Source: Terebella lapidaria (lineage: Eukaryota > Annelida > Polychaeta > Terebellida > Terebellidae). From it: a stretch of DNA of 64,000 bases. Position 1 is the first letter of the stretch. Every line of letters starts with the position of its first letter. Where the stretch lies: the NCBI GenBank assembly GCA_949152475.1, contig OX424569.1, forward strand, positions 31,541,950 through 31,605,949. Reading direction: 5' to 3'. The position numbers and the translations under genes are program-made. The notes beneath the pieces are model-generated. The model did no database searches, was not told the origin of the DNA, and saw only the letters and a program-made list of their open reading frames with translations. This document shows, piece after piece, positions 11,938 through 21,981 of this stretch.

Positions 11938-12022
11938 GCAATAGAACGTTAACATAAACATGACCTGAATCCAACACAATAGAATTGGGTCGGATAACGT
12001 TCGGCGGCTAGCTGCAGGGTGT
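11938..12022 (-). repeat. Outer terminal inverted repeat, right
   Basis: The reverse complement of 5278-5362. It ends with GGCGGCTAGCTGCAGGG and is the right limit of the large palindromic element. Confidence 0.75.
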
Positions 12023-13786
12023 TATTTGTCGCCGCATCAGCGGCGGCCTATATCAAATACAAAGTTACTTTAACTCCCGGTGCCGCTTAGCACAGTGCAC
12101 CTTTTTCCACCTGCCGCTCAGCGCACGAACAGATATTCTAGCACAAACATCATTCAATTTTATCAGTTTATTTGACTGACGATCTCACAGCAAGAATTTT
12201 GGCCAACGCATTTGTTTCATGCGGCGACCACTTTTGCTACTCTGGATCCCTGACGTTTTCTTGTGCTCAATATAAATGTGAGTACCAGATCTATTTGCCA
12301 TCATAACGTGTCCGTTTCTGTTCTGATGTTGCGATCCTTCATTTTGACGATCAACTCCGTGATTTACCAATCGCGCAAATCACGATGAGATCACGTCCGA
12401 TATGCGTCCAAAATCATGGCGAACATCGAAGATCACAGATTGATGCCCGCCCAATCCAAAAAGACTCCAGGTTTCTTCTTCGTTCTACCATTTCATGGAG
12501 ACAACAATTTTGACAACCGTGGATATCCCGGTCATCGTCAGAGATGCTCCAAACATTCCGATCATGCCACAGAAAACACTTTTGCCTGAAACCAAAATAC
12601 ATTGATATTATCAAAAATATTGGTGTTACTAATTTCTATCGTTGGTGTTGCCAGTCTGATTGTGTGCTTACATGATGTGGAGGTTTCTAACGAAGCATTA
12701 TTTCCTCCAACAGCGTCGATCGAGAGGCGTGCCTCGATTCCACCTCGGCTTTCGGTTTCAGTTTCATGCCCAGTCTCATCTTCAGACGAACCTATTAAAG
12801 GACCAAGTAACCTACAGTGGAGAGAATTATTTTTGTGGCCAGCGGAAATATGTTGGGATGGGAAAGTTTATGTGATTAATTACCTTAATTTATTGCATTA
12901 TATTGCTCATTATTCTCCATATAATAAACAAAGAAGAACACATCTATCGATGTATATCCGAGCACAGACATTCAATGGTTTTAATGTTGCCCAATGTTTT
13001 GGATCAAATTGATAGTTTATGCGTCTATTTTGATGTTAAAAAAAGCAATTGTCATCACATTTTATCACTTTTATATCTTGAACTTTATATCTTGAACTTT
13101 CGTAATTGTTCTGTCAACATCAGAAATTTAGCTCAATATTTTTGTTGCGCTACTGTATGCGTAGGTATTACGGTAAATCAACAAATATCGCAAAGCTCTC
13201 ACAGTATTTGCGTTTATTCACAAGATTAAAATGTAAAACCTCATGGAAACAATCAGAAATATTATTTTTGAAAGTGATGTGATCCTTTTGTTGAGATTAC
13301 TGTATTTAACAAAGGATAGCAGCATGAGCAGGACCGGGCCCACTCATATCTACCCTCCGTGGGTCTCATTTTAGGCAAACTTAGAAGACCAGCGCGACGC
13401 GCTGGCCAATGATATTGTACGGTACCTGAACAGAATAGCCCCACCAGAGCCATCTGCTGGTGCTAGAACATAATGCATTATCAATTCGTTTCACCGTGGA
13501 TTTTCCTTGTGTGTGTTTACGGGCACTTGTCATACAAGTTGTAGGAACAGCTGATAGACTAAATATGCAATATCAACATTCATAACCCATGAATTGTCAC
13601 TCAGAACTGTACAGAACCTGAATAGAGTGGGGACGGAGTTCATCGATCACTGGCATGAATAACAATATTCCACTCAACTGAGTTTTAATCCATAATGAAA
13701 ATACCGTTTATATTTCTTTATATTAGAGTACATATATACCAGTCGGAAATGTGAAAAGAAATAAAATTATTCCGAAAAGCATTATA
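12023..13786. other. Unassigned intergenic DNA
   Basis: Frames of up to 136 codons are open at 12602-13229 but begin at non-ATG codons, overlap each other in different frames and show no recognisable domain. A compact hairpin CCAGCGCG-A-CGCGCTGG lies at 13389-13405. I find no supported gene. Confidence 0.45.
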
Positions 13787-14282
13787 AAATCACCTCGTCA
13801 TAAACTCGTCATTATGACAAACTTGAGGGTTGTCTTCCCAATAAACAAGTTTTTGACGAGGGTAAAGTCGGCCTTGTCAAAAAACTCGTCACATTGACAA
13901 CTTTTATGTCGTCACGAAGTGCCACATACTGACACCATTTTTATGTTCAACATCAGGCATATCAAAGCAGACTTGCAGTATGCTTAAACCACAAGTACAT
14001 GAAACATCGTCAAGTGCATTTGACGCAGTTTTGATTTTGGGCAGAGTTGCTCTGGACTCTGAGTCCGTGCTGCATGGCCCATCTCTCGAAGAAATTCATA
14101 TGATTTGATGAAGCTGTAATAATAGGCTAATTATTCCAAATTTGCAGTATCGATGACGAGGATTTGACAAGTCTCAGGTTGTCAAATTTTGTCGCCGACA
14201 AGGCTAAAGTGCTTCGTTTTCGCACAGTCAAATTGACAGTCGAAAACTTGTCATTTTGACAATTATATGACGAGGTTATTTT
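13787..14282. mobile_element. Small foldback/MITE-like element
   Basis: The left end (AAAATCACCTCGTCATA) and the reverse complement of the right end (AAAATAACCTCGTCATA) match at 16 of 17 positions. The words GACGAG, CTCGTCA and TTGACAA recur in both orientations in the subterminal 150 bp on each side. About 500 bp long with no coding capacity, it is probably a non-autonomous DNA transposon of unassigned superfamily. No clear target duplication was identified. Confidence 0.6.
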
Positions 14283-15171
14283 TTCAGTTTTTTTGTTCTA
14301 CCTGGTGTTCTACCTGGTTCACACATATCCGTGGCTTTCCTTGCCAAGGTCAAGGACGAGTCTTGCAATGGAGTAGGAGTATCACGTTCTGGCCACGTGA
14401 TGGGAATTTCTTGCTGTGTTCCAACCCGCGTGTTGGGTATGTGATCACTCACCACCAGGTCGCTTGAACACTTCTGTGAATATACTCGATTTGAAACTGA
14501 TTGTAAATAGTATGGACAAAGAGGTATCATTTCAATTTAATATTTGAATGCGTGTTAAAATACTGCCTAATCCACAGTCAAAACCTTAGGGTCCTTAAAA
14601 TAGCATAAATGTGAATTGTTGATAATTTCAACATATCTATAAAGTTATTTGATATCATGCCTTGCGTATCAATAAAGTCAAATACCAAACATTGGTCTTT
14701 ATGCTGATCTTCCGTTGGGTTGTCATCTTGACTTCTTGTAGTTTTTGGTACTGAAAATATTCACACAAAAATGTATTAACCACATGACAGTTCCTTGGAA
14801 TGCCAACTTGGCAATTGTTCCCTATACTGTGAAGTTGACAACATATGAACCATGCTCAGTTCAGTGTATTTTCGAAATGAGGACCATGCACAGTTGTTGA
14901 GTAATTGTATTTTCAAGAGAAATTCAATGTGTTAAAATGAGAGCAGAGAGCGAAAAAAAAACTGGACACTCTGGTCACAGATGACCGCTTGGACGTTTCC
15001 CCCAATGGTGTCGCCAGAATTATGTTGATACAAAACTAAAAATCATTACTGCCCAACCAATGTCTTATATCAATCCCAAAATAAACCACTCAGGCTTTAA
15101 CTATCCGTGAGTGTATGCTGTAATAGACTCATGAACATTACATACGGTGTACATTATTTCTCACCAAATAT
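14283..15171. other. Unassigned intergenic DNA
   Basis: AT-rich sequence. The short reading frames (for example at 14267-14530 on both strands) have no recognisable domain. No repeat partner was noticed. Confidence 0.45.
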
Positions 15172-15347
15172 TATACTCTAATTTGTATAACTTGTTTACA
15201 CTGTTTTTGGCTGATATTTTTGCGATGCTTATGGTATTGTTCTATAACTTGGCATACTCACCCGGGAGTCAAACGGCAATTGTGCACCAACGGCCGGCAC
15301 ACAATTCTGTGTAAACGGTGTAAACAAGTTAGGAAAATCAGAGTATA
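15172..15347. mobile_element. 176-bp inverted-repeat MITE
   Basis: About 30-bp terminal inverted repeats: the left end is TATACTCTAATTTGTATAAC and the right end is the reverse complement of TATACTCTGATTTTCCTAAC. The interior word TTCTATAACTTGGCATAC is shared with the longer relative at 48598-49157. Seven bases further right (15355) a second copy begins with TATACTCTGATTTTTCTAAC. It is cut after 23 bp by the Gypsy element and resumes at about 26108 (TTTACACCGG). Confidence 0.7.
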
Positions 15348-15377
15348 ATAGTACTATACTCTGATTTTTCTAACTTG

Positions 15378-16112
15378 TGTGGCGATTTTGCCCTAAGCAC
15401 GCGGCAGGTGATTGTAAACATAAATGCCATTTATGTGGCCTTTTCGTACTTGGCCTTGTTTTGACACGCTCCGTTCGAGCGTGCGTTGCCACGGCGACGC
15501 ATTGTAATTTACGCTCCAGTAAACTATAACAATGGATTGATTAGACCTCGCGTGCGTCCTACAGCTTGTGGTGTATTATATATACACTGGAAGCGACTCG
15601 ATCGAGGAGATTGTCCGAGAGAGAGTAACTAGGACGCACGCAAGGCTCGCCATGAGCTTTGCGTTCCCTAGTTGTGAGTAGTGGGCTCCTAGAGCCCTGG
15701 GGACGATTTCCATGGGGAGGCCCGGGCTGGGAGAGACAAGTTGCTGACTCGGGGGCGTAAGCCCTGTGGATCGCCAGTTCTCTCCCTTCCCGGGACGTGT
15801 GACATAGGCTCTGGCCAGCATGTCGGACTGTACGGGGTTCCGTCCCCGAGGCAGACCGCGGCTCGCCAGGCCCCGCCAGTTAACACCGTGGTGATGAACC
15901 AGTTTCTGAACGGTGTCCGTAGGCCTGGGAGTGTCGGGTGGGCTGTTACCTGGTTACCGTTAATGCTGAAGTAGTTACCGTGTCCGCAGCGACCTCCGGT
16001 GAGCGGCGCCGCCACAAGGATCCGGAATAGCGGATGCGCGTCCGCAAGGACTCGTGGTGAGAGGACTATCCTCGAGGATCCCGAAGAGCGGACGGTAGTC
16101 AATAACTTTGCA
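15378..16112 (+). repeat. 5' LTR of the Gypsy-type element
   Basis: Starts TGTGGCGATTTTGCCC and ends AATAACTTTGCA. A TATATATACA box-like stretch lies near 15580-15590. It is directly followed by the primer-binding site, and it matches 25376-26107 at about 99%. Confidence 0.92.
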
Positions 16113-16113
16113 T

Positions 16114-16131
16114 TGGTGCCGTGACCAGGAT
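16114..16131 (+). promoter_or_regulatory. Primer-binding site, tRNA-His-like
   Basis: TGGTGCCGTGACCAGGAT starts two bases after the LTR end. By established tRNA sequence, the complement of the 3' end of metazoan tRNA-His is TGGTGCCGTGACTCGGAT, so 16 of 18 positions agree. Primer identity is inferred from this match only. Confidence 0.65.
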
Positions 16132-16383
16132 CAGTCCGACAGTGTTCCATCGCAGCCTACCGTCACAGTGTTGTAGCCTCCTTCGTCCCTGGGGATCGCC
16201 CGCTCCTCAAGGACATCTTAAAAGAATGACGAAGGAAAGAGATAAAGCCAAAGATAAGGCAAATGAACCCAGGGGGGGGGGGAAACGGGTGGAAACGTCG
16301 CGGACCGCACCCGGTCAAGCGACGGCCGCCGTGAGAATTCTCCGGATGACTCCGGCGGTAGGAAGGAACGTGCGGAGAGCTCC

Positions 16384-18441
16384 GTGGACAAGATCCCGTC
16401 TGCGGAGTCGACTCCGGCGTCCCAGGCTCCGTCTCCGGACGACGAGTCGCGCCCCGAGGGGCAGCAACAGAGATTGCTATCAGGGCCTGGCCCTGATCCG
16501 GTAGGCGCGGTAGGTGGAGCTGGCAACGGCGCTACCCCGCGCCCGCCTAAGTCCGGACGGCAGTCGTGGCAGGCAACGCTCTTCCAAGAGACATCTCCGG
16601 ATGTCCGGAATCGAGTGGAAGCCGGCCCGAGTACCTCCGGGCAAGCGGACCAGCAGTTCTGGATGCCACCTCCAGCAGGAAGAGCTCCTGCGAGGGCTCC
16701 CGGCAGGGAATCCAGGCAGTCCGCGTCAGGCGGAATGGACCAGCTCACCCACATTCTGAGTGAGCTGGCTCCTCTAGGGCGCTATCACCACACCCGATCG
16801 CCCCATCAGGGACGATCAGACCGGCGGAACCGTTCCCCCTCTCCGCCGTCACAAGGCAACTCGGGGCCTTTGACGGAGAGGGAGAGGTGGCTGATATCCG
16901 AGGCGCTTGTACTGTTCAAGCGGAATCAGCCGCCTCCGAGCGTCGACCCGTCGGCCGTTCTTAGTCCGGGGATGTCTGGGCCAATAGCCCCTCCCCAAGT
17001 CCTGCCGAGTCCGCAGGCGCCAGTGGCCCCCGCAATGGGACCCGCGCCTGCTCCGCGGCTCGGAGGCACAGCGTTGGCGACCGCGTCGACCGTTCCGACG
17101 GTTGGAGAGCAAGCCGCGTGGTCAACTTACCCTGGCACGTACAGTGTGTCGGACGGGCAGTGGCAACAGGCGGCTTCGGCCCCAAGCTTTGCCGCCCCTT
17201 CTGGAGCCTACCCAGTAGGTTCGATGGGAGCCCCGCCTGCACCTAGCCAGAGTGGGTTTTTAGCGGGAATGACCCCGGCGGCAAACGTGAGCTTTCCTGC
17301 TCTTATGTCCGCGGCGTCGATGTTTGCTCCGGCAGACTCCGCCGCAGGCACGGGCAGCTCGCGGAACTTGCCGCTGTACACGGACGACCCCGGAGCCGGG
17401 ACCGCACGTCGGGCACGTAACAAACGCGATGACGGGCCCGACCACTCTTCGTGGCGGAAACGGTTCAAGGGGGATGACGCCTACTTGGAAGACTACTTGC
17501 TCCAGGTATGGCGTACCGCCGTGTACGAAGGATGGTCCCAGCATGAAGCTGGACATGTCCTCGCGGGGAGCTTGGAAGGAAAAGCTCTCCGCGTGATGCC
17601 GTGTCTGCCGGTGGGAACAGTGACTTTCGGCGAGGTTGCCCGTCAACTTCGCCTGCTGTTCACGCCGACGACCAATCGGCGGCAGTCTGAACGAGAGTTC
17701 AAGGCGCATACCCGCCAACCGACTGAGTCCGTGACAGACTATGCGTTCAATCTGCGCATACTCGGCCGGAGAGCTTTTCCGGACATGGACTCCACACGGT
17801 TCGAAACGATGCTGATCGATCAGTTCATCGATGGCCAGCCTTACCACTTAGCTTACGGGCTGGCCACCCATGAAAAACGATCGATGGAGGAGGCAATAGA
17901 CTCCGCGCTTGCGCTTGAGGTGGCTGTCCACCCTAGACAGTTGCCTCCGGCCCCGGCTCCGGCCTCGGCTGTACCCGCGCAGGCGGCGACTCCTCCTCCG
18001 GCTAAGGCATCGCAGGTAACCCCGTGGCAGGACCCGGTCGTCCGGGAACCCGCCAAGGAACCTACCCCGCAGTGGGTTAGTGCGTCGGCACCCTCTACAG
18101 GGGCGCCCGCACATGCGGCACCAGTCGCCGCGCCGTGCTCGTCCTCGGACGAGTGCGACATCGAGGAATACGACCTCGGCGCCGCGCAGATGATTGCGCA
18201 CTGCGCCGGGATCGAAGCTCCGGGACCCGCAGAATGTTGCGCGTTCACCTCTGGACCAGCTCAGAACCGTCCCTGTTACTTCTGCGGAAAGCAGGGACAC
18301 TTTTGGCTGAAGTGTCCGGAGTTGTTGGAACGCCTGCGGTCGCGCGGATACCAGGGAGCCCTCCCTGGCCCGCAACGGAGGAGTTCCTTCCGGTCTGGTC
18401 CTCCGGGACAGCAGGGCCGGAATCCGCGGCAGGGAAACTAG
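16384..18441 (+). CDS. Gag-like part of the Gypsy-type element (fossil)
   Basis: A coding region of about 685 codons, rich in Pro, Ala and Ser in its first half. A Gag-like core follows (around RRQSEREFKAHTRQPTESV, typical of retrotransposon gag proteins), and it closes with a zinc knuckle of the form CYFCGKQGHFWLKC. Base composition is far more GC-rich than the host DNA around it. Its 3' end overlaps the start of the pol reading in another frame, an arrangement compatible with the frameshift expression known in this family. Confidence 0.85.
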   Translation: MDKIPSAESTPASQAPSPDDESRPEGQQQRLLSGPGPDPVGAVGGAGNGATPRPPKSGRQSWQATLFQETSPDVRNRVEAGPSTSGQADQQFWMPPPAGRAPARAPGRESRQSASGGMDQLTHILSELAPLGRYHHTRSPHQGRSDRRNRSPSPPSQGNSGPLTERERWLISEALVLFKRNQPPPSVDPSAVLSPGMSGPIAPPQVLPSPQAPVAPAMGPAPAPRLGGTALATASTVPTVGEQAAWSTYPGTYSVSDGQWQQAASAPSFAAPSGAYPVGSMGAPPAPSQSGFLAGMTPAANVSFPALMSAASMFAPADSAAGTGSSRNLPLYTDDPGAGTARRARNKRDDGPDHSSWRKRFKGDDAYLEDYLLQVWRTAVYEGWSQHEAGHVLAGSLEGKALRVMPCLPVGTVTFGEVARQLRLLFTPTTNRRQSEREFKAHTRQPTESVTDYAFNLRILGRRAFPDMDSTRFETMLIDQFIDGQPYHLAYGLATHEKRSMEEAIDSALALEVAVHPRQLPPAPAPASAVPAQAATPPPAKASQVTPWQDPVVREPAKEPTPQWVSASAPSTGAPAHAAPVAAPCSSSDECDIEEYDLGAAQMIAHCAGIEAPGPAECCAFTSGPAQNRPCYFCGKQGHFWLKCPELLERLRSRGYQGALPGPQRRSSFRSGPPGQQGRNPRQGN

Positions 18442-18449
18442 ATCCGGAC

Positions 18450-20956
18450 ATGGTGGCGACCAACACTACGTCCGGGGATAGTTGTTCGGTGGCAAAAGAT
18501 GCCGCCCCACCCGCTGAAGAGCAGGACGAACCCCAAGTTGATATGACTTCTCCGGAAGTAGTCCTTGGAGATCAGTCTAGCTCCTCCGCGGCTGAGGCGG
18601 ATGGCGAGGACTCCGTAGATGAGCCCAGCGCGTGCGAAAGGTATCGCCCTACCTGCGCGCTGGTGAGGGACCCCTGCTGGTACCTGCCCCTGTCCTTCGG
18701 ACGGGAGCCGGTCCGGTTCCTCGTGGACTCTGGCTCGGAGGTGACCCTCGTTGCCGCCGGAACGTTTAAGAAGGAGCCCGCGCTCTGCAACCTCGAGTTG
18801 CGGGATCCCGGATCGTACAAGCTCTACGGAGCGGGAGACAACCGCATCCGTATCCATGGCATCATCGATCTGCCTATTACCCTTGGGGACAAGGTGTATC
18901 TGACAGAGGCGATCGTGGCGGATATCGGAGAGGCCGGGATTATTGGGATGAATTTTCTACGGGTCCACCGGGTGACCGCCAACTTTAGTGCTGGCGAATT
19001 CCGGATGGGAGAGGACACACACTTCCTCTTCCGCTCGGGCCCGATGCATTCATTCCAAATGCGGGCATCGCGCACTGTAGTAGTGCCACCGATGAGTGAG
19101 ATGATCATTGAGGCGAGGCCGCGCCGTCCCCGCATGCCCCCCGATGGTCGACCGTGTATAGTGCAACCCGTGAGCAGTTTCGCCGCAGGAACTGGGCTCG
19201 TGCTGGGTGGGGCCCTGGTCATGTCCAACCCCCGCGTGATGCCCATCCTCGTGGTGAATCCTACGGATGCTCCGATTGCACTGAAGCGCGGATGCATAGC
19301 AGCTACTGCTATTCCCGCGTCTTCGAGTCGTGTCCTCCCCGACGATCCTGTCTGCCGCGCTGCGTGCGCGGCGGCGGCCGCCGGAGATGACCCGTTCACC
19401 CTGCCGGACCATTTGGAATCTCGGGTTCCAAAGGACCGGTTGGATGAAGAGCAGCGCCAAGCGCTCCGCAAACTGCTGCGGCAGTATGCGGATGTGTTCA
19501 TGGGTCCTGATGGTGCGGTTGGCAAGACTGACGTCGCCAAACACCGCATCGACCTCATGGACGAGCGTCCTCTCAAGCAGCGTCTTCGTCGGGCAGCAAT
19601 AGTGCACCAAGAGGTCATAGACCAGGAGGTGCAAAAGATGCTCGACTTGGACATCATCGAACCCAGTGACAGCCCTTGGGCCAGTCCGGTGGTTATGGTG
19701 AAGAAGAAGGACGGCTCGTGGAGGTTCTGCGTGGACTATCGGAAACTCAACGATGCCACGCGGAAGGACTCATATCCTCTCCCGCACATTGAAGATACCT
19801 TCGATGCCCTGGCCGGGTCGCACTATTTCTGTGCTCTGGATCTGGCCTCCGGGTATTGGCAGGTGGAGATGGAGGAGAGTGATCGGGCGGAGACTGCCTT
19901 CGTTACCAAGAACGGGCTCTACCAATTCAAGGTAATGCCGTTTGGGCTCTGTAACGCACCAGCGACGTTCGAGCGCCTCATGGAGATGGTACTTAAAGGG
20001 TTCCTCTGGAAGCGATGTATGGTCTACATCGACGATATCGTCGTGTATGGCCGGTCGTTCGAGGGAACCCTCACCAACCTCCAGATGGTGCTCCATCGCA
20101 TCTGCGGAGCAGGGCTTAAATTGAAGCCAAGTAAGTGCGAGCTATTCGCGCAGGAAATCCTGTACTTGGGCTTCATGGTAACGGGCACCGGAGTGAGACC
20201 AGACCCCGCAAAGGTGGTGGCTGTGCAGAAATGGCCTCCGCCATGTAACGTGGCGGACTCCGGCAGGCCTTGGTAGCGGCCCCGGTGCTGCGGCACCCTC
20301 GTCCGGACTGCGAGTTCATCCTGGACACTGACGCGAGTAACTTTGCACTCGGCGGTGTCCTCTCGCAGATCGTGGACGGACAAGAGCGGGTAGTAGCTTA
20401 TGCGAGCGTGGCCTTGAGCCGCTCTCAAATGAACTACTGTACCACTCATCGCGAGTTGCTCGCGGTGGTTACGATGACCAAGCGCTTCCGGCACTATTTG
20501 TTGGGACGCCATTTCCGCTTGCGGACTGATCATAGTTCGCTGAGATGGCTCCTCAACTATAGTGAGGCCGATGGCTTGGTGGCGCGGTGGCTCGTCAAAC
20601 TCCAGGAGTATGACATGCAGAGAGAGCATCGCGCTGGTAAGTTGCACGGCAACGCGGACGGCCTGTCCCGTTGTCATAAGTGCAAGAATCCGGGTTGTGC
20701 AGGGATGGCGCCATTCCAGCAAGCCGCGGATTCGTCCTCGGACTCGGAATTGGACGTTCCGGGGAGACCGAAGGCCGCCGCCCCCTCTAACAACACGGCG
20801 GCCGGAGCGTATAGGGCTAATCTCCGCGCGCGGACCCGCCGTTATCGGCGAGGGCGTCCCGCATACGAAGCGGAGGTGCGGCTCAGCTCCAGCGAGTCCT
20901 GCTCGAGTCCGGCGGTGTACTCCTCGTGGGTACCCTCGTCCTCTGGACGCCTCTAG
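18450..20956 (+). CDS. Pol part: protease, reverse transcriptase, RNase H (fossil)
   Basis: In order: a retropepsin-like motif FLVDSGSEVTLV; a reverse transcriptase domain with WRFCVDYRKLN, MPFGLCNAPATFE and the YIDD catalytic box; and a Ty3-type RNase H with ILDTDASNFALGGVLSQ and LRTDHSSLRWL. These parts are typical of Ty3/Gypsy. I do not confidently recognise an integrase part. The region is not a single open reading and is treated as a fossil. Confidence 0.85.
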
Positions 20957-21981
20957 ATTGGGCGCCGGTATGAAGGGTTCGCCCCCTAACCATTGAGGTT
21001 ATGGACCATGCCGGCTCCGCGTCTAATCTATTGGCTCCGCGCTCGGTAGTCGTTTGTTTGGGCTCTAGGTTGGACCGGGCTTGCTCCGCGGCCGGGCTGT
21101 ACGTTGGGGTTGCTAGTGGGCGCGTCATGAACGCCCACAGGGCGCCCAATTGTCTGTCCGCCTGTCATGGGCTTGTCCGATCGCCTTGTAAGCGTACCAG
21201 CGGCTATGGGGAGTGATTTTGTTTATTTTCCATCTCATTTATTATTTATGGGAGGATTATAAGCCACAAGTGTGTGCGTGTTCCCGTGGAAATGCTATTC
21301 TTACTCATTTATCAAATATATGAGAAAGTTTAGTGATATATCTCTTGTCCTTGGTGCAATAGAGAGTAAGAAATCGGGAGATTTCTGCTTTCGCAAGAGG
21401 GGTGTAGGAGATTGTGTACATTGTATCAAAGGCTGTATGCCGTGATCTATGAAAAGCATGCAAGCGGTGGTGGATTTATTTTCATTGCTGTTTGAGCGGT
21501 GTTAAATTTTTATTTATCGCTGCTGATAGGGTGACATAATTGTAACACCCACAAGTAGTTTGGCTTTTGATACATTGTATACAATCTTTAACCTGCGAGG
21601 GTGATTAACTTCACGTCATTGATCGCCAGTGCGAAAGCTATTGCTAATGACTGCTGTTAATTACTGTAGTATTTTAGCGGGTTCCCCCGGGATGGCTTGT
21701 GTACACAAGCCACCCGTATACATGGCACGCTAGGAGTCACCGGGGGGAGATGTGTGTATGTGAATGCGATAGTGTAAAACGTTCTTTTGTCTGTCGATCT
21801 GGTAGATGCAGTGAATAGACGTTTCCACGGGAACGCGTCATACGATGCGTGTGCAGTATAACTGCCAACACTTGATGCCTATAATCGATGTAACTCGACA
21901 CTTACTGGTCATTCAAGCGCTCGGCACTGGTGGAGACGGATCTGCGGATCTGACTCCCAGTGTTTACAGCGATTAGAGCGC
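20957..21981 (+). other. Non-coding stretch of the Gypsy-type element with long palindrome
   Basis: A drop in GC content relative to both neighbours and no coding frame. It contains a perfect 20-bp palindrome at 21693-21712 (TGGCTTGTGTACACAAGCCA). About 20 bp later is a purine-rich GGGGGGAGA followed by TGTGTGTATGTG, which looks like an internal polypurine tract. Confidence 0.55.

Larger units (their letters stand above)
5278..12022. mobile_element. Giant imperfect inverted repeat carrying PIN-CXC genes
   Basis: The outermost 85 bp (5278-5362) recur as a reverse complement at 11938-12022, sharing CTGCAGCTAGCCGCCGAACG, CATAAACATGACCTGA-like words and others. Inside, about 6211-8000 is the reverse complement of about 8080-9802, so the two halves face each other around a spacer near 8000-8079. 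Each arm holds a decayed copy of the same gene, transcribed outward from the centre. The right arm is interrupted by a satellite-bearing element (about 9803-11905). The left arm has about 850 bp (5363-6210) without a visible partner. No transposase and no clear target duplication were seen. XPG-like nucleases are known accessory proteins of some Academ-superfamily DNA transposons, but membership here is not shown. Confidence 0.7.

Noticed and set aside
12602-13229. Small secreted-protein gene (hydrophobic N-terminus in a 136-codon frame)
   Set aside because: The frame begins at a non-ATG codon, overlapping frames are equally open, and no splice or domain support was found.
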